This document shows, piece after piece, positions 1 to 12,376 of a stretch of 64,000 nt of DNA. Source of the DNA: Maylandia zebra (taxonomy: Eukaryota > Chordata > Actinopteri > Cichliformes > Cichlidae); NCBI RefSeq assembly GCF_041146795.1, contig NC_135170.1:7411033-7475032 (forward strand). The letters run 5' to 3'. How positions within the stretch are numbered: the stretch's first letter is position 1; the number at the start of each line of letters is the position of its first letter. The notes below the pieces were generated by a model. That model made no database searches, was not told the DNA's origin, and saw only the letters and a program-made list of their open reading frames with translations. Made by a program: the position numbers and the translations under genes.

Positions 1-340
1 TACTTAGAAACTCTAACTGTGTTCTGCCTCCACAGAGAAATAAGCAAAAGGAGACCGTGCTCTCCCTGAGCTATATATGTATGTATATGTTGGCACAGTG
101 TTCCAGTGAACAGCAGTTGAGCAATGCAGCATCTACATGTGTGTATAACACATCTGCCACCAACAAGTTACTAAATCTTTCCCTGTGAAGACTCACCAAC
201 AACTTTGGGCAAAATAATGTCTTTAGAATATCTGTCCTTAAAAAAAATGTAAAAAATAAATAAATTATATTTGAACCACTGCCAGTCCCCCGCCCCGACT
301 GCTTATTCACCTAGAAATCCCTTTTACATAAAAATAAGCT
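1..340. other. Left-edge sequence downstream of dus1l, nothing recognised
   Basis: This stretch lies beyond the likely polyadenylation site of dus1l. It is AT-rich and I see no exon, repeat family or RNA gene in it. The short open frames in it have no recognisable protein character. Confidence 0.4.
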
Positions 341-346
341 TTTATT
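341..346 (-). terminator. dus1l: Likely polyadenylation signal of dus1l
   Basis: On the minus strand this is AATAAA, about 150 bases past the dus1l stop codon at 497-499. It implies a short 3' UTR ending roughly at 320. Position and strand fit, but no transcript evidence is available. Confidence 0.5.
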
Positions 347-496
347 TTTTGGTCTGTTGATTGATGACACTTCACCATCAGTCCCAAACAGACTACTTAG
401 CAGCTGTGTACACAGTATGCACCGACTACTGCATGCACTGCTTCCACCCTCCAGTGAGTGTGTGGCTTGTGCACGCAGAGATGGCTGCAGTCCTGC

Positions 497-3400
497 TCAT
501 AGTAGCAGCCGAGGCTCCTCCAGTTCCCTTCTTGAATCCTGCAGAGGCTGAGGAATGTGGTCGCTTCTCTCCACCTCTGTTGTGGATCTCTCCGCCTGCT
601 CCTTCTCCTCTGCTTTCCGTTTCTCTGCCTTGGTCTTGAACCTCAGCCCGTGGCCTGTTAAACACAGGAAATAAACACATTTATATCACAGATGAGTCGA
701 TCCTTTTCATTTCTTGTTTTTTCTTTTTCTTGATTGTGGATTCACAATCTGGATAATTGCTGTATTGTATTGCTGTGGACTGTGTAACCCAGTCTAACAC
801 ATTAATGTCCTAACATGTGGCGGTAATAAACTCTGGGAGTCTTTGTGTCAATAAATCAGCAGACAGTGTGATTAGAAATCATATCCACTACACAGGATCA
901 ACACACAGCACCTCATGAGTGAGTGAGTGTGTGTACGTACACACTTACTTGGACAGTCTGCCACTTCTTTGTAAGCCTTCTTCTTACAGCAGCCTCGACA
1001 AAGGCTGAAGACGCACTTATTTCCCTGCAGAGGAAAGTAAAAGCTCACAGGATTCAGGCTAACGATCAAATAAAAGCAAATTAAGTGGCTTAATCTCAAA
1101 AGCGGTGCGAATGGAACAAAACAAAGAATTTCTAACTAAATGTCATGTCTAACCTTTATGAAAATGTGCTTGAGCAACTGACAATTGAATCTAATAGCTC
1201 ATCTTTTAATCTGTTGTCCAAACTAGAAGGTCAGTGTTTGAATTCTGCTTACCTTTGGGTTACCACATTGTTCACATTTGATGTATTTGGCTGCAGGAAG
1301 AAATAAGATGCACATTAGTGACCAGTGACTCACATTTTCAATGAGGAACTTGACAATTTACAAGACCGGTCAAAAGTCTTACAGCACCCCAATTTTTCCA
1401 GTTATTTATTGCAATTCAAGTCCAATGAAAAGTTTGAAATGGTACAAAGGTAAATGGTGAACTGTCAGAAGTTAAAAAAAAAAAAAAAAAAAAAAAAAAG
1501 GTAAGGTTACACAAAACTGAAAAATATGTACATAATGTACAAAAGGCCTTTTTCAGAGAACACAATATGGGTTAACAATTTAAAGCTGTTCTGCAGCAAT
1601 GGAGGTTGATCAAGCTGGTGCTACTAATTCCTACAGGTGTTCCAACTTTTCTGGATTACTTACTGTGGCGGGGCGTGGGTGGCGGCGCCACAGCAGGGAA
1701 GGCGAATGCACCTGTGCGGCATCACAATCACACCTCGCCAGCTTCAGAGTGGTGTAGGGTCCCGTCATGGGGTTGCTGTCGATGTGTGTGCCTGGCAGCC
1801 GCAAAGCTGCAGCCCATTGTAAGTGTACAGCAACCGTGTGTGGGAAAAGTGGTTGAATAAAGATGCAACAAAGCATGGTCTGCCGTGGTCATTTACACTT
1901 ACAACCCCCTCTGTCTGCATAAAAGCAGTGTGGTAACATACACTTGTGAGCATCACCTGAAAGTATTGTACTGCAGAAAATTCTGTGTTGCTACAAAGAT
2001 GGCGCGAATAGGGGAATTAACAATGGAAGCGAGACAGACCATCAAACACTTAAAAATGTTATTCCTACAGAGAAATTGGAAAGAAGGTCAAGGTGTCAGT
2101 GAGCACAGTTTCCTTCAACATCAAAAGGCCTCAGAAACTGTGACAGGAAGAGGCCACAACTGAATCAGAGGACAAGTTTCTGAGAGTTAACCGCCTTGTG
2201 TGATCAGCGGCTCACAGAACAACAGCTTCAAGCACAGCTTAATAGTGGTATAGAAAGCAAGTCTCAGTCTCAACTGTGAAGAGAAGACTTCGAGCTGCAG
2301 GTATGACAGGACGAGTTGCAGCAAGAAAGCCATCGCTAAGACGTCAGAATAAGACAAAGAGGCTTGCCTGGGCCATGAAACCCCACCAGTGGAAGACTGG
2401 AAGTCTTGAATTTGAAATCTTCAACATGTAGGATCTTTGTACGCCATCAAGTAGGCGAAAGGATGGTTCCTCAGTGTGGCGCATCAACTGTCAAAGATGG
2501 AGGAGGAAGAGTGATGGTCTGGGGCTTTTTTTACTGGATCCAGGGTCGGCAACTTGTACAGAGTGATGAACTAAAACGGCTGCCACAGCATTCTGCAGTG
2601 CCATGCAATACTCTCTGGTTTGTGCCTAGAAAATAGTCGGGGTTCATCCTACGGCAAGATAATGACCATCGAGTCTCCATCGAGCTGGTTTGGGATGAAC
2701 TGGACAGAAGAGTGAAAGCAAAGCGACCTACGAGTGCCACATTTATGGGACCTTCTGCAACAGATTGGGAAGGACTTTCTGAAGAATATTTGATTTCTAT
2801 TGTAGAAAGACTCCCACGGGTGTGTTCAGCTGTTATATCTGTCAAAAGTAGATACTTTTTTTTTTAAACTCCAATTCCGTATTTGTACAATGCTTTCATT
2901 TCAGAGTGCAATGAGACATTAAAATGCATAATTTTCAATTAGAAAAACTGGAAAAATTGGGGTGTTCTAAGACTTTTGACCAGCAGGTTAAGTCGACAGC
3001 ACAAACTTACGTTTCTGTTCGGGGCAGAAGTTCTTTTTGGGGTTGCGGGATCTCTTCTTCTGCTTGTTTTTAGAGAGTGTGTCAGCTGACTCACAGTCCT
3101 CCAGTGCCCTCTTCTGACAAACCGTCTTTTTCAACACTGATGCCTGGCTGTTACCGTTGGTAACCGTCTCTTTTGGCCTGTAACGTGATCATCCATCAGT
3201 GAGAAATCTTTTGAGAAGTGTGTTCATGGATCAAAAGATGTGCATTACTTTCTTTTTACTGAAGTAAGTAGAGATGTGTTGTGACTTACACTGGTCTGAC
3301 ATATGGCTGGCAGATCCAGTGGGGGAAAGGAAGTCCACTTTCTTTATCTTCTGAATCTTTTCCTTTGGCTATCTCCTCCTGAATAGACAGAAAGCCACAG

Positions 3401-6400
3401 TCAGGAAACTTTCAGTGCCGCAATGTCTCGATGCATGCTCAATCATCCAGGTAAATAAATCCCAAAAGGTACGTCCAGATGAACAGAATCAACCTTTTGG
3501 GAGGGTGCCATAACATCACACAAACCCATTGGCTGCATTTCAAACTAAAATATAGCAAAAATGTAAAAAGTCTATGCTAATGAATCTAATAATTTTTTCC
3601 TTCTTTTTTTAGAATTACAAAAACTTCCCAACTTGCGGAAAGGACAGTAAACACTTTCTACACTATGACATACAAATCAAAGGTCATGTGACCCTGAACA
3701 AGCAGCAACTGAACAAGCTGAAGCTCTAAACCAGGGGTGAGGAACTCCAGGCCTCAAGGGCCGGTGTCCTGCAGGTTTTAGATCTCACCCTGGGTCAACA
3801 CACCTGAACCAAATAATTAGTTCTTTACCAAGTAGGACCGTGTGACATGACCAAATCTCATATCCTGATATAAGACATTTATCGTCCCGACAACGATATA
3901 AACCACAAACATTTTTCCTTTTTTGTAAATTCTGTGAATCTCGGGCAGCTCAACTTGCGTGAAGTGTTTCCAGCTGGGCGTTGTATACCTGGAGTCGACT
4001 GTTTTGACCGATGCATGAAACGATACATTTTTAGACATAAGTTGTAACGTCTGCCATTTTCTTTCTGAGTATTTATTACATGCGGGGAAAAAGCCTGTTC
4101 TAATGTTTGAGTTTAAGGGTTATTTTGAGCACCTGACGGCTCTTTTTTGCTTCTCATCCGTAAACTCTCTCCATACTCTTTTACGTGACTCTTGCGTAGG
4201 TGGTAGAAGAGGTTTGTCATGTTTGAGTCCATGGTGGAAACCAGTTTGCAGCAAAATTTGCATCGTACAGTTTTCTACTCCGTGTCAGACTTTTCATAAC
4301 CAAACCATGTCCATGCTACAGAGGCAGCCCCTTGTTTAGGAATAAGGTCCTTGGTTTTTTTTTTTTTTACTGGTCCTTCTGTTTGTCATCATTTCAGTTT
4401 ATTGCTAACGACAACGCATAAAAACAGTCGCTTGTCCATCCGTAGTGTGGTTATTTTAATTATAAGAGAAAGAGAGAACGTTAAGAAATTCATATAGCCA
4501 ATACAGTGACCATCAAAACGATGAAAAAAAAAAAAAAAAAAAATTGCCGTAAACGGTTTATGTTGCGACACCACGAAACAAACGATAGCGTAAAACGAAA
4601 CGATAGACGTTTTCGTATCGCCATCTGATATATATCGTTATATCAAACAGTCCTAACTTCAAGACATGTTGAGGAGGTCATTTAGCCATTTAAATCAGCT
4701 GTGTTGGATCAAGGACACATGTAAACCTGCAGGACACCGGCCCTCAGACACCCCTGCTCTAAGCAGTTATACATGGTGTCAGTGCCGCTTTCCTTAAAGC
4801 TTAAAAAAAATCAACAGACAACATCAGGTTAATATCAGCATTTGACTGAAATATTAGTGTCTGCCTCTAAAAATCGAACTTTCTTGCACCTTGTAGGTGT
4901 TAAGGCTGTGATGACATCTTGACCACATGTGAAAACTATAGAGGAAATGGGTCATGGTGAGTTTCTAATGCAACACAAAGTCTACTTGCTACCGAACAAT
5001 GCACCTCATTATCACATCATTCCACGGATTCTTTGGGAACTGTGTTGCTGAAATGCCTGTAGTACACAGACATGACTGCAGTCTACCCACTACACAGCAC
5101 AGAACTATATAAAAACATACAATGATTACTTTAATAATGTCCGTCTGCTTCTGGTTTCACCTCTGTCGCTATGGTAATGCTGAGCTCTTAGCTACCTCCT
5201 CAGTTGTGCATATTTGAAAGGATGTTTCCTGTTTGTACCTGACAGCGAAGCCTCAGCTGTTTGCTAACGTCAGCCAAACCCTCCAGAGTCTTCACCTTGG
5301 CCAACTCCTCCCTCAGGTCCTGGTGGATCTGCAGCCTGAACAGACACATGCATGCAGCATGCAGGAAAGGTCACATTTTAAAGCAGTACTGCTGAGCTAT
5401 AGCAGGAAGAAACATTGTGTATGTTTCCTACCCTGTACTAGATCACTCAATGAACAGCGAGCATGAAATATGATCTGGTGCAGTTATGTTTAAACTCAGT
5501 AACTGGGTAGACATGACACGCTATCATTTAGTCTATTAGGAACTACTGAGACCTTCCTGGTGTCATGCCCGATGTTAAAATAAGCACAGAGGACAGATGT
5601 TCATCTATGCTGGCACCTGAAATGTGTTGTAGGTCATCACAGAGAAAGTTTGATCCACCACAGCTTGTATAGGAAAAGATGGACACTGTGATGTCACTTA
5701 TTGGCCCTGATGTTTTAAAACACACATAATAGACGAGGGGCGGAGCTCCTAAACCAGACTTTATCGTTTTTTATTACTCCACACTGTGTAAAATTAAAAT
5801 CATGTTGTATTCAGTAATTTAAACTAATGACTGAGGCAATAAACTCATCAGCAAGTATTTTTTTGAGCTTATAAATCAAAGAAGCCATATTTGACTCTTG
5901 GACCAGTAGCATTTCTGGGAAACAGAATCTCCAAGTGCAGGAGGCAAAGAGAGACATACGTGTGATGCCACAGCTTGAAGAGGTGGGCTCGAACATAGGA
6001 CAGAGTACATGGAGGATACCGCTTCACCACCTCTAGATACTCCTCAGCCATTTCCCACACCGGGGGGCTGCGGCCTTCAAACAGCGCTGGGTTATGGAGG
6101 TTCCCCTCTAAGAACAATACAACACAGAAATTGTGGTTGCTATGGTCGTCATCGTCACATCAGGGAAGAAAAGTAATAAATAAAACAAACTCCTGCTCCT
6201 GACCTGCACTCATCACTCCCTGCACGCCTGTTTCCTGAATGCAGCGCTCCACATCACTGAGGTGCTGGATGTTGCCGTTAGCAAATACTGGAATATTTAC
6301 CGCCTGCCTGTAACAAATCACAGAAGTCAATATACATTAATGTTATTTGGCTCATCAGCTTCATGGTTCATCTGATTTTGCTTTAATATCAAAGCTACTG

Positions 6401-8252
6401 CATTTAATTATTAGTTAGGAAACATTGGAAACAGGAATACATCCCACATCAGATACAGAAGACGAGCAGCTCACCGTACAGCCTTTATGTGCTCCCAGCT
6501 AGCGATACCTGTCATGGCGCCTTTCTGGTCTTTGGTTCTGCCGTGCACTGTCAGCAGCTGGGAGACACGTCAAGACCCATCAACACAGATTTATTCTAAT
6601 GCTTCTGGAAACACCATTTAAAGCAAACACACAAATCAACAGTCAGAAATGAAAATAAACTATGCAGCTGTGCGTTACGCTCGTTCAGTGAAGCGTAAAA
6701 CAAAGATGGCCGAGCCACACCAAACATCAGATTTGCTGAATTTACTCCTCATCACTGCTCCAGTTTAAAAAATGATTTTCTAATGTAACACACTGTTTTC
6801 TGTGCATGTAGTTTTCCTTAAAAGCTCTTATTTGTAAAAGGACTTTACATAGAAATGGAACACATCCTTAAAAATACATACTGGCAAAGTTTGCTTATGG
6901 TGACTTTTACAATAGCCCAGCTTCAGCCCGCTCGTCTGTGTCTTTCTATACACTGTACGAAGCTCAACTTAGAAAAATCTTTCCCCCCCTTACAACAACA
7001 GCTAAAGTAAAAGGACAATTCTGTTTCTGCTACAGACTGGGAAGTGACAAGCCGGAGAGCTGGCAAACTCATTCAAATTACTGCAGAGGTCATACCTGAC
7101 ATCCAGCGTTCTCGAGCATCTGGGCATAGCGGACTGTTTTTTCAACCTCCTTGAACACACGGATCTTGCACGTGATTGGCACTTTGAGCTTTTCGTTGGC
7201 TAAGCTGACTGACAAATAAGGGGAAAGTTTAGGTGCCTGAGATTAAACTGATTAAACAAACAGAAGATGTGGGAAAAATGTTTTTGCATCATGAATATTC
7301 GTGAAAACATTATGTCCAACAACAGTCTTCAGTCACACAAACACAGACTTACCCATTTTTTCCAACAGGTCCCATTCATCTTGTAGAAAAACTCCATAGT
7401 GTCCTTAAAAAAAAAAAAAAAAAAGAAAAGAGAAAAGAAAAGAAAAGAAAAGAAAAACATCAGTGTCAAGTTCCCCTTTCAATCGTCTGCAAGTTTGGCA
7501 ACACTATTCTTTCTGATGCAATCTTTAAGAAATGGTAACGTAAGAAATTCATGGGTTCATATATGAATGAAAGGTTTACCTCTCTTAGCGATCATCTGTG
7601 GACAGCCCAGGTTGAGATCAATCGCGTCACAATAATCCTGAGCCAGCAAAGCTGCCTGAAGGAACACCTCTGGATCATTGGCACAAAACTGACACACAGA
7701 GGATGGAACACTGATTTAGATTAGGCAACAGCCGATGAAGTGATTAAGGTGATGTAATGGTTACATTTGTTTCTTTCTTTCTTTGCCTCTGATAAGGAGG
7801 TTTTGAAATGGGCAAAACTGAAAATTTAAATTAAAAATGGACAAATAACAAAAGCCTGCACTTTGAATTTTTTTTTACTGCACCACAAACATCTTGAAGT
7901 TTAAAAAGAAAACAAATAAATAGAAAATACAAAACTATTAAAAGCATTTTTAAATTACTGATATTACTATTTAAAAACAAACAAACAAAGAACTCAACTC
8001 AGTGTTGATTCTCACCTGTGCAATAAGAGGGCTGTCCTCCTCACAAACTTCATTGTAGAGGTTTTCCCTCCTGTAGTTGGCGTCACGGACAAACACCTGA
8101 GCATGCAGCATGGGGGTGTAGCAAAGCTGAGCACCGTGTCGGCGGCTAAGCAAACGCCAAGCCAGCTCACTCTGGTCCACCATGGGAGCCACCACATAGC
8201 GTGCTTCTTTCAGAGTTTTCCTCCAAAACTCAAAGCCCTGAAGTTTGGCCAT
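497..8252 (-). CDS. dus1l: tRNA-dihydrouridine(16/17) synthase-like, DUS1L
   Basis: Flavoenzyme that reduces uridine to dihydrouridine in the tRNA D-loop using FMN and NAD(P)H. Thirteen coding exons on the minus strand: 8016-8252, 7580-7688, 7353-7403, 7096-7208, 6475-6557, 6204-6307, 5960-6107, 5239-5335, 3290-3378, 3011-3177, 1253-1290, 949-1024, 497-654. All junctions are GT-AG, and the total is 1470 nt (489 aa; human protein about 473). Landmarks: the start of the TIM barrel with [14 protein letters not shown] (residues about 20-33), DLNLGCPQ with the expected catalytic Cys at about residue 108, [20 protein letters not shown] and [15 protein letters not shown]-terminal Cys-rich zinc-finger-like segment (residues about 405-436, [18 protein letters not shown]) follows. 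The start is the ATG at 8252, just after a possible acceptor, so the 5' UTR is probably split. Introns hold a Tc1 and nested hAT insertions. No frameshift or missing key residue is seen. Confidence 0.95.
1361..2988 (+). mobile_element. Decayed Tc1-like DNA transposon in dus1l intron
   Basis: Terminal inverted repeats are visible: the left end at about 1361-1402 and the right end at about 2947-2988 share GGTCAAAAGTCTTA, then CACCCCAATTTTTCCAG, in inverted orientation. TA dinucleotides flank both ends (1359-1360 and 2989-2990), as expected for Tc1/mariner target duplication. Between them, plus-strand coding remnants of a Tc1 transposase can be followed from about 1999 to 2860 in several frames broken by stops and shifts, so the copy is dead. 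A run of 26 A at about 1474-1499 lies just inside the left end. Antisense to dus1l. Confidence 0.8.
3732..4756. mobile_element. hAT-like nonautonomous element, interrupted by a second element
   Basis: Terminal inverted repeats begin CAGGGGTG and continue into GGGCCGGTGTCCTGCAGGTTT on the left and the matching complement on the right. The flanks CTCTAAAC (3724-3731) and CTCTAAGC (4757-4764) agree at 7 of 8 bases. An 8-bp duplication is the hAT signature. The outer element carries no coding capacity. A related end sequence recurs at about 39654-39715. Lies in a dus1l intron. Confidence 0.75.
3833..4655. mobile_element. Nested transposon inside the hAT-like element
   Basis: The left end TAGGACCGTGTGACATGACC and the complement of the right end, TAGGACTGTTTGATATAACG, form imperfect terminal inverted repeats rich in GATAT motifs. 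The element splits the outer element in two. The open frames in it (for example minus 3817-4038) are not recognisable, so it is probably a nonautonomous copy. Superfamily uncertain, possibly hAT-type. An A-run lies at about 4524-4543. Confidence 0.55.
7404..7456. repeat. A-rich (AAAAG)n microsatellite at a dus1l splice acceptor
   Basis: A run of A followed by AAAAG repeats on the plus strand. On the minus strand this becomes a T/C tract that ends directly at the acceptor of the exon 7353-7403, so it serves as that exon's polypyrimidine tract. Confidence 0.85.
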
Positions 8253-8307
8253 CACAGCTGACTTTGAGAGAAAAGGAAGGATAAGAGGTAAATGGACTGG
8301 TTCTTAT

Positions 8308-8500
8308 ACAGCTTTTCTACTCTACCTGAGCATCCAATGCTCTTTCTATGCCGGTGCTTTCTAGCTAACATTCTCACACGTTCATTCAAACAACTGGGGG
8401 CAAGCATCTTGTCCAAGGATGTTTGGCATAAAGACTGGAGCAGTCAGGGATCGAACCATCAACCTTGTTATTAGTAGATGACCTCCTGAGCTGCACAGGT
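8308..8500 (-). repeat. tRNA-headed SINE-like repeat, copy 1
   Basis: Read on the minus strand it has a tRNA-like head (GCTCAGGAGGTCATCTACTAAT, then GGTTCGATCCCTGA resembling a B box), followed by the body shared with copies at 13535-13710 and 39075-39241 (GTCCTTGG-type core and the AGAAAGCAC tail motif). Lies upstream of the dus1l coding start, in its presumed first intron. Confidence 0.65.
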
Positions 8501-9180
8501 AAAAAGTTATTTTCCTGCAGTTTCAACACAAAAACTCATCAAGGCATAAGTTTTTGAAAACTAGCCAACTACTCCAAACCCTGTCAATATAGCTAAAATA
8601 AATAATAAAACAATAACGTAGAAGCAGGAAGAATAAGCAGAGGTAGCCCATCAGGTAAATGTGTAACAGATACATTTTTTGATTCTCCATGGGGAGAATC
8701 AACCCCAACCAAATGTCCAGTGTTTAGCCTCTGACCCTTCAACGCTGTCTGGGGATTTTACTTTCAGGGCTTCATTCCTGACTGTGTTATTGGGCTGCAG
8801 TATAATTATAGTAGTGAACTGTCGGTTTTCTTTTTATTTATATTTGGTTTAAATCGTCCACTTATTATTAAAATTAATTAACGAAAGTGTACTCTTTATT
8901 TTTCCATGACAATTGGACAAATTGTGGCTCCAGTGTCTCTAGCATGTATCACTGACTCTTCAACTGTGCCTGAACTCTGTCAACATGTAGCTAGCAAAGC
9001 TAACCGCAGGGAACAGACATGTACCGCATGATGTCCCACCGTAGTAAGAAACACAGCCACCAGCTGAGAAACAGAGAAAATATCCCAACATAATGGTACA
9101 GCTCTAAGAGATTTACGTTTAACCTTGCTCATGTGTTGACTGCACCTATTTAAAAATCTAGGAATTAGGGTTTTTTTCAC

Positions 9181-9290
9181 CTGTAGTCCTGGCGTTGCAC
9201 TTTCCAACTATGTGTAACAGCGAAACATCGCCGGTCGGAAACCTTTTTCAGTTTCCCCCGCTTGTTCTTCTTCGTCTGCTTAAAAGCAGT
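9181..9290 (-). other. dus1l: Possible noncoding first exon and promoter of dus1l
   Basis: On the minus strand a GC-richer stretch ends in ACTACAG followed by GTGAAA, a plausible donor. A matching acceptor (AAAGTCAG) lies just before the start codon at 8252. The right limit is a guess, and this rests on sequence character only. Confidence 0.35.
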
Positions 9291-9299
9291 TGGCATCAG

Positions 9300-10250
9300 T
9301 CTACGTCAGTGTTTTACTGACCCCATGTGCTGTGGTGCATGGAAGCACCAGACGAAACAATAAATCTACAGTACACGTACAATGACCGTACATATGTAAT
9401 TATTTTAAGTGTTCGGCATTTTAAATCTCACTTAAGAAAAAGTGCATAACTGCTTGTCATGCAAACAATTATTTTTGCAATTATATTATATTACTTTCTG
9501 TGTGCAGTTTGCATGTTCTCCCCGGGTACTCCGGCTTCCTCCCGCAGGCCAAAGACATGCACTTTGTGGGGATAGGTTAATTGAAAAATCTAAATTGCCG
9601 ACAGGTGTGAATGTGAGTGTGAATGGTTGTCTGTCCCTGTGTGTTGGCCCTGCAACAGACTGGCGACCTGTCCAGGGTGTACCCCGCCTCTCGCGCTATG
9701 ACACCTGGGATAGGCTCCAGCACCCCCCGCGACCCTGAAAAGGATATGCGATGGATGGATGGAAAAATATAGAGGTACTATGTTTAGTTTTAATATCTGT
9801 TAGTTTGGTCAAAATGTTATTGCAATTTGCCTGATGAGGTATTCATGGGATGTCTACAAGACTGTGAGTGCACTGCCTTTTGTAAGTCTGGCCTCTGACA
9901 CACACCATCCACACAAAAACAAAAACAACACTGAAACTATATTAAATGTAAAATAAAACAATTTCCAGTAATGTATTTAATGGGGTGGCACAGGCGAGAG
10001 AACAAGAACATAGTGACGGTGTTGTGAAACAGACATTCTCTTGTTTAATGGTGTTGGGCCAATCATATTTTAGGTCACCCCACGGACCATGTGGCCAATG
10101 ATTTCTGAGTCAATTCTTGTGCAATTCTAAAATGTAATTTTCTAAATAAAGTTTTCTTACATAAATACATAAATAATATAGATTTAAACAGACACTTGAA
10201 CACAGGTATTTAGATTACATTTTTATAGTCAAGACATTTACACAGTCGTA
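9300..10250. other. Intergenic DNA between dus1l and slc16a3
   Basis: About 0.9 kb separates the presumed dus1l promoter from the slc16a3 polyadenylation signal. Apart from a LINE-type tail at about 9500-9760 I see no gene. Confidence 0.5.
9500..9760 (+). repeat. LINE-type 3' tail
   Basis: Matches from memory the very common teleost retroposon tail containing GTACTCCGGCTTCCTCCCGC, GACTGGCGACCTGTCCAGGG and GATAGGCTCCAGCACCCCCC. It ends in a short (GGAT)n/(ATGG)n repeat, typical of a non-LTR 3' end. The reverse transcriptase part is absent. I cannot assign the clade with certainty. Confidence 0.7.
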
Positions 10251-10254
10251 AAGA

Positions 10255-10260
10255 TTTATT
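10255..10260 (-). terminator. slc16a3: Likely polyadenylation signal of slc16a3
   Basis: AATAAA on the minus strand about 2.1 kb below the slc16a3 stop codon. The stretch 10255-12376 has no competing gene and is interpreted as the 3' UTR. A nearer site could also be used. Confidence 0.4.
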
Positions 10261-12376
10261 TCTGCATTAGAACATATGGTTTCCACACAAAATAGAGTCA
10301 AATCATTTAGAACAAAAGTCTGGATCGGTCGTATTTGACTGATGTGACATTCAGCAGGAATTAGTAGTAAGGTGCAAACAGCGACATTATTCCATTTTCG
10401 GATTAACAGTCAACATGGTAACACAGTTAATGGAATAAAAACAAAAACAACATAAGCTCACATAGTCACATATCTCCTCACCACCTGTTTAACTGCAGCT
10501 TCACACAGAAATGCAAATACTATACATTCAAATAACACTGACTCGTGTTTTAGCTTTAAACAACAAAACGAAGACAAAGCATAACAATCAGCGACAAGCT
10601 CTGTTTGTTTAAAACACAACATATAACATACACAATTTAAAAGAAACAAGAAGTCCAGCATTTATTGCAGGCAGGTTGCTGTTGTGGTAGGCCGTCCTAC
10701 AAACCAGTCAACCTTTTAAATGATCCAAATGTAACCATTATGGCCCTTTACTAATCTAAGTGGCACACAAAGCCCCACTCACTCATCTTTGCATGAGAAA
10801 TCACCCGTCACCATGGATACTGACAGATCTCAATGTTCACCCAGCTGTTGTGTTATATTTCCTGCTGTCTCCTTACTGAATTGTAACAATCCCGTTTGAT
10901 TTCAACTTAGATGTTATTTATTGATTCTTAGATTTTACTTAAAGTAATGGTCTGAGAGAACCGATGGTTATGAATCCAAGTATTGCAAACACAGCTGAGA
11001 AAATGTATTTCAGGAAGCACCCTGCAGCTTTTTCAGTTACCGATTTAGACATAGAGCAGTAGTTACTATAGTCACTCTCTTTTAGCTACGTGTTTGGTCT
11101 TTATCCAAATCTGAGAGATATAATATTTATAACAGAAAATATGTTTCTTTTTTCTCCTCACTGTAAAACAACTTCCTGGTAGGTGCCTGCAAAAGTTATA
11201 CAAAATAACATAATAGTAATAGTAATGGTAAAAGTCTGCACAGTTCCATCCCAGGAGTTCCTTTCATGTTTTCTGCCATCTTTCAAACATTCACTAAGTT
11301 TGCATCTCTGCACTTATTTCTGTGAAAATTAAAATGAGTGACACAAAGCCAAAACAATCCCTTTAATGTTCTGTTTCACTGAAACACAAACAGTACACAA
11401 CAGTACAAAGCATGTAGGCAACATGAGGAAAAAGCTTTATAGTCATCAGTAAATCGATGCTTTAACCACACCTGTTTCATCCTAAGGGGACACACATATA
11501 GTCAGCCTGTCCTTTGGTCCATACAAACATACTGCGTCTTTATCCTATCTGTATATAATTTGCTTTGTAGCGTAACTTGGTGCTTTTGGGGGATGAACAA
11601 CACAATCAGCACATTAAGCCCAACAACAGATACCCACAGTCAAACACATGTACCACAGTGCATTGAAAACATCTGATGCTTGATAGTGAAGGAGGGTAAG
11701 AGAGACTGGTACCTTCAACCAAAAGCACCTCAGACTGAACCGACTGCTTCCTTCTTTAAAACATCACACTTTTAACTAATCCTAACATCACAGTGAAGCT
11801 ACAAATAATATTTGGAGCCTGCTTCTAATCCACACACAGCTACCACTTGACTGGGAACAACCTTTAGAAAGTTCGTCCTAAAAAACATAGTTTTATCAAT
11901 CTCAATGGTGACGGCACAGATCAGGTGGGAAGATCATTTTCAGCTTTGGACATCGGGTGGAGAAGAGCTTCTGGTCATTACACAACCATCATTACATAAA
12001 GCTTTCCTGACCCTTTAAAACAAGCTGAATCAACCATTTACACAACATTTACTGAATTTCTCATGTGTTTTTTTTTTTTCAAGTAAAAACACAGAATATT
12101 CTTTCAAATTATCCCTCAACTTTATTTGCTGGTGGCTTTTAACATGAACTGTATAGACAAGGCAGTGTTGTGACAGCTAACCACACTAAAAACATCTAGA
12201 GATAAAATATTGCTCACAGAACTATTAGTATTTGATACGGCAGTGACTCTAATCTGCCATATCAGACACGAACACCTGGGTTAAACACTACATCATGGGG
12301 AATAACTATCCAGTACGGTGTGGTCCCGTTCACGTCACTGAGCTGTGTGGAAAATAATCCCGTCTTCTACCCATTT

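Noticed and set aside
8253..8255. GTG start one codon upstream of the dus1l ATG
   Set aside because: Vertebrate dus1l starts at ATG with [14 protein letters not shown] sequence; the extra GTG is 5' UTR.
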